DNA of 62,379 nt, taken from the NCBI GenBank assembly GCA_051453625.1, contig JBOZIK010000001.1:19671376-19733754 (forward strand). The letters run 5' to 3'. Position 1 is the stretch's first letter. Each line of letters starts with the position of its first letter. Made by a program: the position numbers and the translations under genes. Below are positions 57,712 to 62,379 of this stretch, one piece after another. The notes under the pieces were generated by a model that was not told the DNA's origin, ran no database searches, and worked only from the letters and a program-made list of their open reading frames with translations. The DNA is from Welwitschia mirabilis. Its lineage: Eukaryota; Gnetophyta; Gnetopsida; Welwitschiales.

Positions 57712-59863
57712 CTAAGATTGAACACCAACGAGCCCTAAATCATGAAAGGCAAAGAAGGTATTGTAAGAGGCAAAGACTTTATAGGGAAAGATAAAACTTA
57801 GTAAAATCTTTAAACATATGTAATGATATTAGTGACAACAATAATCTAGAAGGTATGAGATATTTTTGTTTATAGCTTTACTATTTTATGAAGATTAGGT
57901 TTACGAGAAACTTACTTTTTCTTATATGTTTATAAATAACATGAATAATGTAGCTCTTCAACAAAGTACTACTACATCTATTATTACATTAAAACACTTG
58001 ATTAACCATACAATGCAAGAATTAAATCAATAAATTGAAGAAATTTCCACATAAATAACCCACTTAGTATTAGTCAATGAACAGACAGAAGACAATGGTA
58101 TGACATCTACAAGTCACATGTGTAATACACAAAGTTCTTTATCATTGACTCCTAGACAAAAGTATGTAAGGAGACAAAAAAAGATTATGGAGGAGGATGG
58201 TTATCGTAATCAACAATCATGCTTATGGAGAGAATGACGAATAGNNNNNNNNNNTATCAAACTTTGGTGCCCTATCCTCTACAAGAAGTCTTAACTAAAC
58301 AATAAAACAACCTCTATATCCTATCTTACATAAGTCTAATAATGATATATCTAAAGGAATTGAGACATTTTGGAAAGAAATATGAGTCTTTGCACAACCA
58401 ATATCATGCACAGTTTGTAATGAGATCTATCAATCTATAGATCTGATACAAGGTAGACATGATCCTACTTGTAGACAGTGTTAATATAAGGAAAGAAAAG
58501 GAATCACAGCTGATGATGAATAAATTAGACATTTCTCTGCTCAGAATGATATGGATCTAGGACCTTAAACATTTGTTTTATCCCATCTTACACATGTTAA
58601 AGTGATGCTTATTTCAATGATAAATCCATTACTTCAAGTTACACATGAAACTAATGATCAACTGGTATATTGAGGGCACACAATAAGCTTTCCATAAGAT
58701 GTATTACATATTGCAATAGTTTTACCCTTTAGGATTACACAAATACCAATCCTTATTCCAAAGAGAAGGGATTAAATTGGCACATAATATAATTTTATTA
58801 TAAATAAAAAATTAGTTTATTATCTTTATGCTTTAAGAAGGAAAATGATCCTTTCTACCAAGATGTTGAGATAGACATGCATGCTTTAGATGATATCAAC
58901 AATGATGAAGATGTTAATGTCTTTCATATGCTTCGAGACATTATTCTTAGTGAAGAGGAAGGTGAAGTGAAGCTACATTTTAATGGTCTAATTCTAGAAA
59001 GAGAAGATTCTAACATTTTTTAGCACACATCCTAAGTTGTCACTCGATGCCCTCGACTTGAAAGAGAACTTGATGCTATAAACAATTGTCTACAAAACTC
59101 ATATAATGATTTCTTCACATGTGTGCATACAATGATTTCTTCACATGTGTGCAATGGCTATTATTAGGAGAGTTGTCAATCAATGAGTTTAACACTGGAG
59201 GTATGTTATAATATCATTTTCATAATTTTTTCCTATAGGTAAGTATGATATTCTTGCATGGAGATCAAAGGAGGTAAAGCTACATTAGTAGGCAAAACAT
59301 CTGCTAAGATATAAAGATGGAAGATTTGGTCAACATCCAAGATTTCAATAAGTATTTTACCATTCATTTTATTCTTTGGTTAATTTAATGGATCAAATTT
59401 AAAACCATTTAAAATTTATTTTCCATTATAAGTACTATATTTTTAATATGATTATGAGATATAAGACACTAAGATCTACAATAGTGTTTTTCAAAAAGAA
59501 CATAGTTGATGCTTCAATCACAATAGAGGAATTACGTGAATAGATAAATAATTATTCGTTAACAAAAATAATAAATAACTTAATAAGATATGGAAGCTCT
59601 GTAAGAGGCACACCTTCTTACTAGAAAAAAAGCAAATGTGAGTTACTAGATATGGTTACCTAGCTTGGAACTCCTACTATATTCTTTACTTTAAGTGCTA
59701 TAGATTTATATTAGTCTGATCTACATGATATCATGTCTAGTGAACAACCATAGCATCCATCAAAAGCTAGATGATGGCGATTACAAAATATCATTGAGAA
59801 CCCACACATTGCCTCAGAGTACATGTACAACTATCATAAAAAATTTAGAGAGGCAAGTCTAAT
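57712..59863 (+). pseudogene. Helitron Rep region, copy 1, broken
   Basis: It opens with a basic stretch (HQRALNHERQRRYCKRQRL, 57729), common at the N-terminus of plant Helitron proteins. Then CTVCNEIYQSIDL (58409), CRQC, NDMDLGP (58546), an LLQVTHETNDQLVY segment of the DUF6570 type, KENDPFYQDVEIDMHAL (58845), LRYKDGRFG (59308), the start of Helitron_like_N (59450 on), and LDQSDLHDIMSSEQP-like sequence near 59720. It breaks at the gap 59864. Several stops and frame changes. The full protein would be the rolling-circle Rep-helicase. Confidence 0.75.
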
Positions 59864-61354
59864 NNNNNNNNNNNNNNNNNNNNNNNNNNNNNNNNNNNNN
59901 NNNNNNNNNNNNNNNNNNNNNNNNNNNNNNNNNNNNNNNNNNNNNNNNNNNNNNNNNNNNNNNTCATGCACAATTTGTAATGAGATGTATCAGTCTATAG
60001 AGTTGGTATAAGGTATACATGGCCCTACCTATAGACGGTGTCAGAATCCATTGCTTCAAGTTACACATGCAACTAGTAGTCAATTGGTATATTGAGGGCA
60101 CATAATAAGCTTTTCATAAGATGTGTCACATATTGTTAAGATTTTGTCTCATAAGATTACACAAATACTAATTCTTATTTTAAACAAAAGAGATCAAATC
60201 AGCACAAAATATAATTTTATTATAAATAAGATGCGAGTGTATCATGCCTTATGCTTTAAGAAGGAGAATGATCCTTTCTATCAAGGTGTTAACATAGATA
60301 TGCATGCCTAGTGATGATAAAGATGTTAATGTCTTTCATATGCTTCGAGACATTACTCTTAGTGAAGAGGAAGTAGAAAGAATTGGCTACAAAACTCATA
60401 CAACAAGCGCTCCACAAGTGCTCAATGTCCATTACTGCGAGAGTCGTCAATCAATTAGTTTAACACTAGAGGTATGTTATCGATGTCCCTTCCATCATTT
60501 TTTTCAAATAAGTGAGTGTAATATTCTCTTACAGAGAGCTAAGGATGATAAGTTACATGAGTTTATCAATCATCTTTTAAGATATAAAGATGAAAGATTT
60601 GATCATCATCCAAGATTTTGGTAAGTACTTCCTTATTTGGTTTATTCTTTAATGAATCAAATGGATCAAATTTTTAACCCTTCAAAAATTATTTTCCATT
60701 TCAAGTACTACATTTTCAACATGATTATAAGACACAAGGCACTATGGTCTACAACAGTGTTTTTCAAAAAGAACATAGCCAATGTGTCAATTACAATAAA
60801 TGAATTATATGAACAAATGAACAATTGTCCATCAACAGAAATAATAGACAACTTAATGAGATATGGAAGCTCTCTAAGAAGCACATCTTATTGTTGGAAA
60901 AAAAGCAAATGTGAACTACCAAATATGGTTACCCATCTTGAAACTCCTACTATATTCTTCACTTTAATTTCTGTAGATTTATATTGGCCTAATCTACATG
61001 ATATCATGCCCAGTGAACAACCACAGTATCCATTGGAAGCCAGACCATGGCGATTACAGAACATCATTGAGAATTCACACATTATCTCAGAGTACATGTA
61101 TAACTATCATAAAAAAATTATAGAGATAATTCTAATCAAGGAATTTAATGTTGTAGACTACTGGACATGATTTGAGTGGCAACCTAGAGGTTCTTCCCAT
61201 GTACATGGATTTCGATGGAGAAAAGGAGCTTCAAACATGAAATAATGTAACTGGATTGATGATACAATAGTGACAAAAGCTAAGACACTTTTTGATTCCA
61301 TCGTACATGCATGGAATGATAGATTTGATGAGTGTCGTAGACCTAATGTTGCGA

Positions 61355-61432
61355 GTAAAAGTTGTATCTTCTTTATCACATATTTAGTTAATTATACTAT
61401 TTTAGTTTTTATAACGATTTTCACTTTTATAG
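61355..61432 (+). other. intron in Helitron Rep (78 bp)
   Basis: GTAAAA...TTTTATAG. Removing it joins NVA, a split serine codon (A|GC) and LKKKHDRHLC in phase, followed by LRKEDLE, as the family sequence predicts. Confidence 0.7.
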
Positions 61433-61595
61433 GCCTTAAGAAGAAACATGATCGTCATCTATGTTAATTACGAAAAGAGGATCTTGAACATATGTAACTA
61501 GAGCAAGATTACACAGCTTTATTAAACAGTGTTCAAAAACATATAGTTTGTCATCTTGAAGCATGTTTGAGAAAACAAAATGAACAAATTTGTAG

Positions 61596-61668
61596 GTATT
61601 CACATACTACTACTCTTTTAACACAATATCTTCAAAATATAAATACTAATGCTTATTGATTCATGCAG
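61596..61668 (+). other. intron in Helitron Rep (73 bp)
   Basis: GTATTC...TTCATGCAG. Removing it joins ICR (AG|A) to YNIL and DLNPYNS, restoring the conserved CR(Y/F)xFP-DL block of Helitron Rep, apart from one TGA. Confidence 0.8.
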
Positions 61669-62379
61669 ATATAATATCCTGTGAGATTTGAATCCTTACA
61701 ATTCTAGGTTGTATATAGATGAAAATAATGAGAAAAAGTATGAGCCAAGAAGAAATGATGATAGGTTAAATGTTCATAATATAATAATTTTACAAACATG
61801 GCAAGAAAATATAGACTTCCAACTTGTCCTTGATAAATATGTTATTATACAGTATACTACAAAGTATGCTTTAAAGTTAGAAAAGAAATCAAAGTCATAT
61901 TTTGACATGTTAATGAAGCAATCACAGGATAGATACCCAGTGAACCTGCCATTTCAACTTACAAGAGACTAATGATGGATACTGAAGCAGATTGTGATAT
62001 TGGAGCTATAGAAACATGCCACATGTTACAGGGAATTCCCTTGGTTAACAGTAGCAGGGTATTTGTACCACTTAATGTATCTAAGGAGGAATATAAAAAA
62101 GTCAGACAAAAGATGAAGAACATGTGTATACCACATTGGTAGACTAGTTTCCAAATAGACCACTACATTTGGAAGGCATGTCATTATTTAATTGTACAAA
62201 ATATTTTATATTCAATTCAATGAAAATAGGAGATAAGGCCTTGCATCTTAGAAAAGAACATGCAATTGTCAAAGCTATTCCTAGATTTCCTATGCGACCT
62301 AACAGAGATGATGGCAAATGAATGGCTTATTGTTGAGCTTAGTTACTTCTTCATTGTCCATTTAAAGATATCAAATGTG

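Larger units (their letters stand above)
59964..62379 (+). pseudogene. Helitron Rep protein, copy 2, with introns
   Basis: It starts at CTICNEMYQS, collinear with copy 1 from 58409, and continues past copy 1's end: KKENDPFYQGVNIDMHA (60256), HEFINHLLRYKDERF (60556), the Helitron_like_N domain 60710-61200 (FNMIIRHKALWS.., LYWPNLHDIMPSEQP), the HUH motif HVHGF (61198-61212), then TALLNSVQKH, CLRKQNEQICR, the YTTKY tyrosine motif (61853-61867) and CDIGAIETCHMLQGIPLV (61994). Introns at 61355-61432 and 61596-61668 keep phase. About five stops disable it. The helicase would lie beyond the window. Confidence 0.85.

Noticed and set aside
60888-61097. Minus-strand frames at 60888-61097 and 61158-61379.
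   Set aside because: They are antisense to the well supported Helitron Rep domain.

Overview
The window looks like an intergenic stretch of a large, AT-rich plant nuclear genome. Every confident coding signal belongs to a plant-type transposable element: Athila-like Ty3/gypsy, Sirevirus-like Ty1/copia, an L1-type LINE with a DUF4283 ORF1, and an intron-bearing Helitron. I see no bacterial operons, ribosome binding sites, tRNA or rRNA. The species cannot be fixed from this sequence. Fourteen runs of N interrupt the scaffold.

Left to right: 1-821 holds the gag start, primer site and LTR of a relatively well preserved LTR element on the minus strand, plus a second LTR copy. 1427-27909 is one old Athila-like element (A, plus strand) split by two later insertions. 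The first is a 3.5 kb gag-only LTR element (2583-6080, minus) inside its 5' LTR, flanked by a perfect GATTA duplication. The second is a 9.1 kb non-autonomous Sirevirus-like element (11256-20377, minus) inside its RNase H region. The start of a third, more divergent relative (C) follows at 27910-30270.

33494-36308 and 48277-50317 are two halves of one LINE (ORF1, endonuclease, RT, zf-RVT). A second Athila-like element (B, minus, 36309-48276) split it inside the RT domain, and an AGCTC duplication marks both edges. A roughly 3.3 kb unit covering B's LTR and the 3' half of the LINE is then repeated in tandem (50418-53640). The LINE 3' end and a (GA)n tract finish at about 54532.

54533-57700 is the only candidate for low-copy DNA. 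It holds a minisatellite, a TATA-box promoter, a minus-strand open exon of unrecognised product and a short plus-strand ORF. 57712-62379 carries two tandem copies of the Rep part of a Helitron; the second keeps the HUH motif, both tyrosines and two phase-preserving introns but has several stop codons.

Almost all the TE genes are pseudogenes. Substitutions at catalytic residues are mainly G to A, as expected from long decay of methylated cytosines. The order of insertions can be read from the interruptions: A before the gag-only element and the Sirevirus; LINE before B; B before the 3.3 kb duplication.
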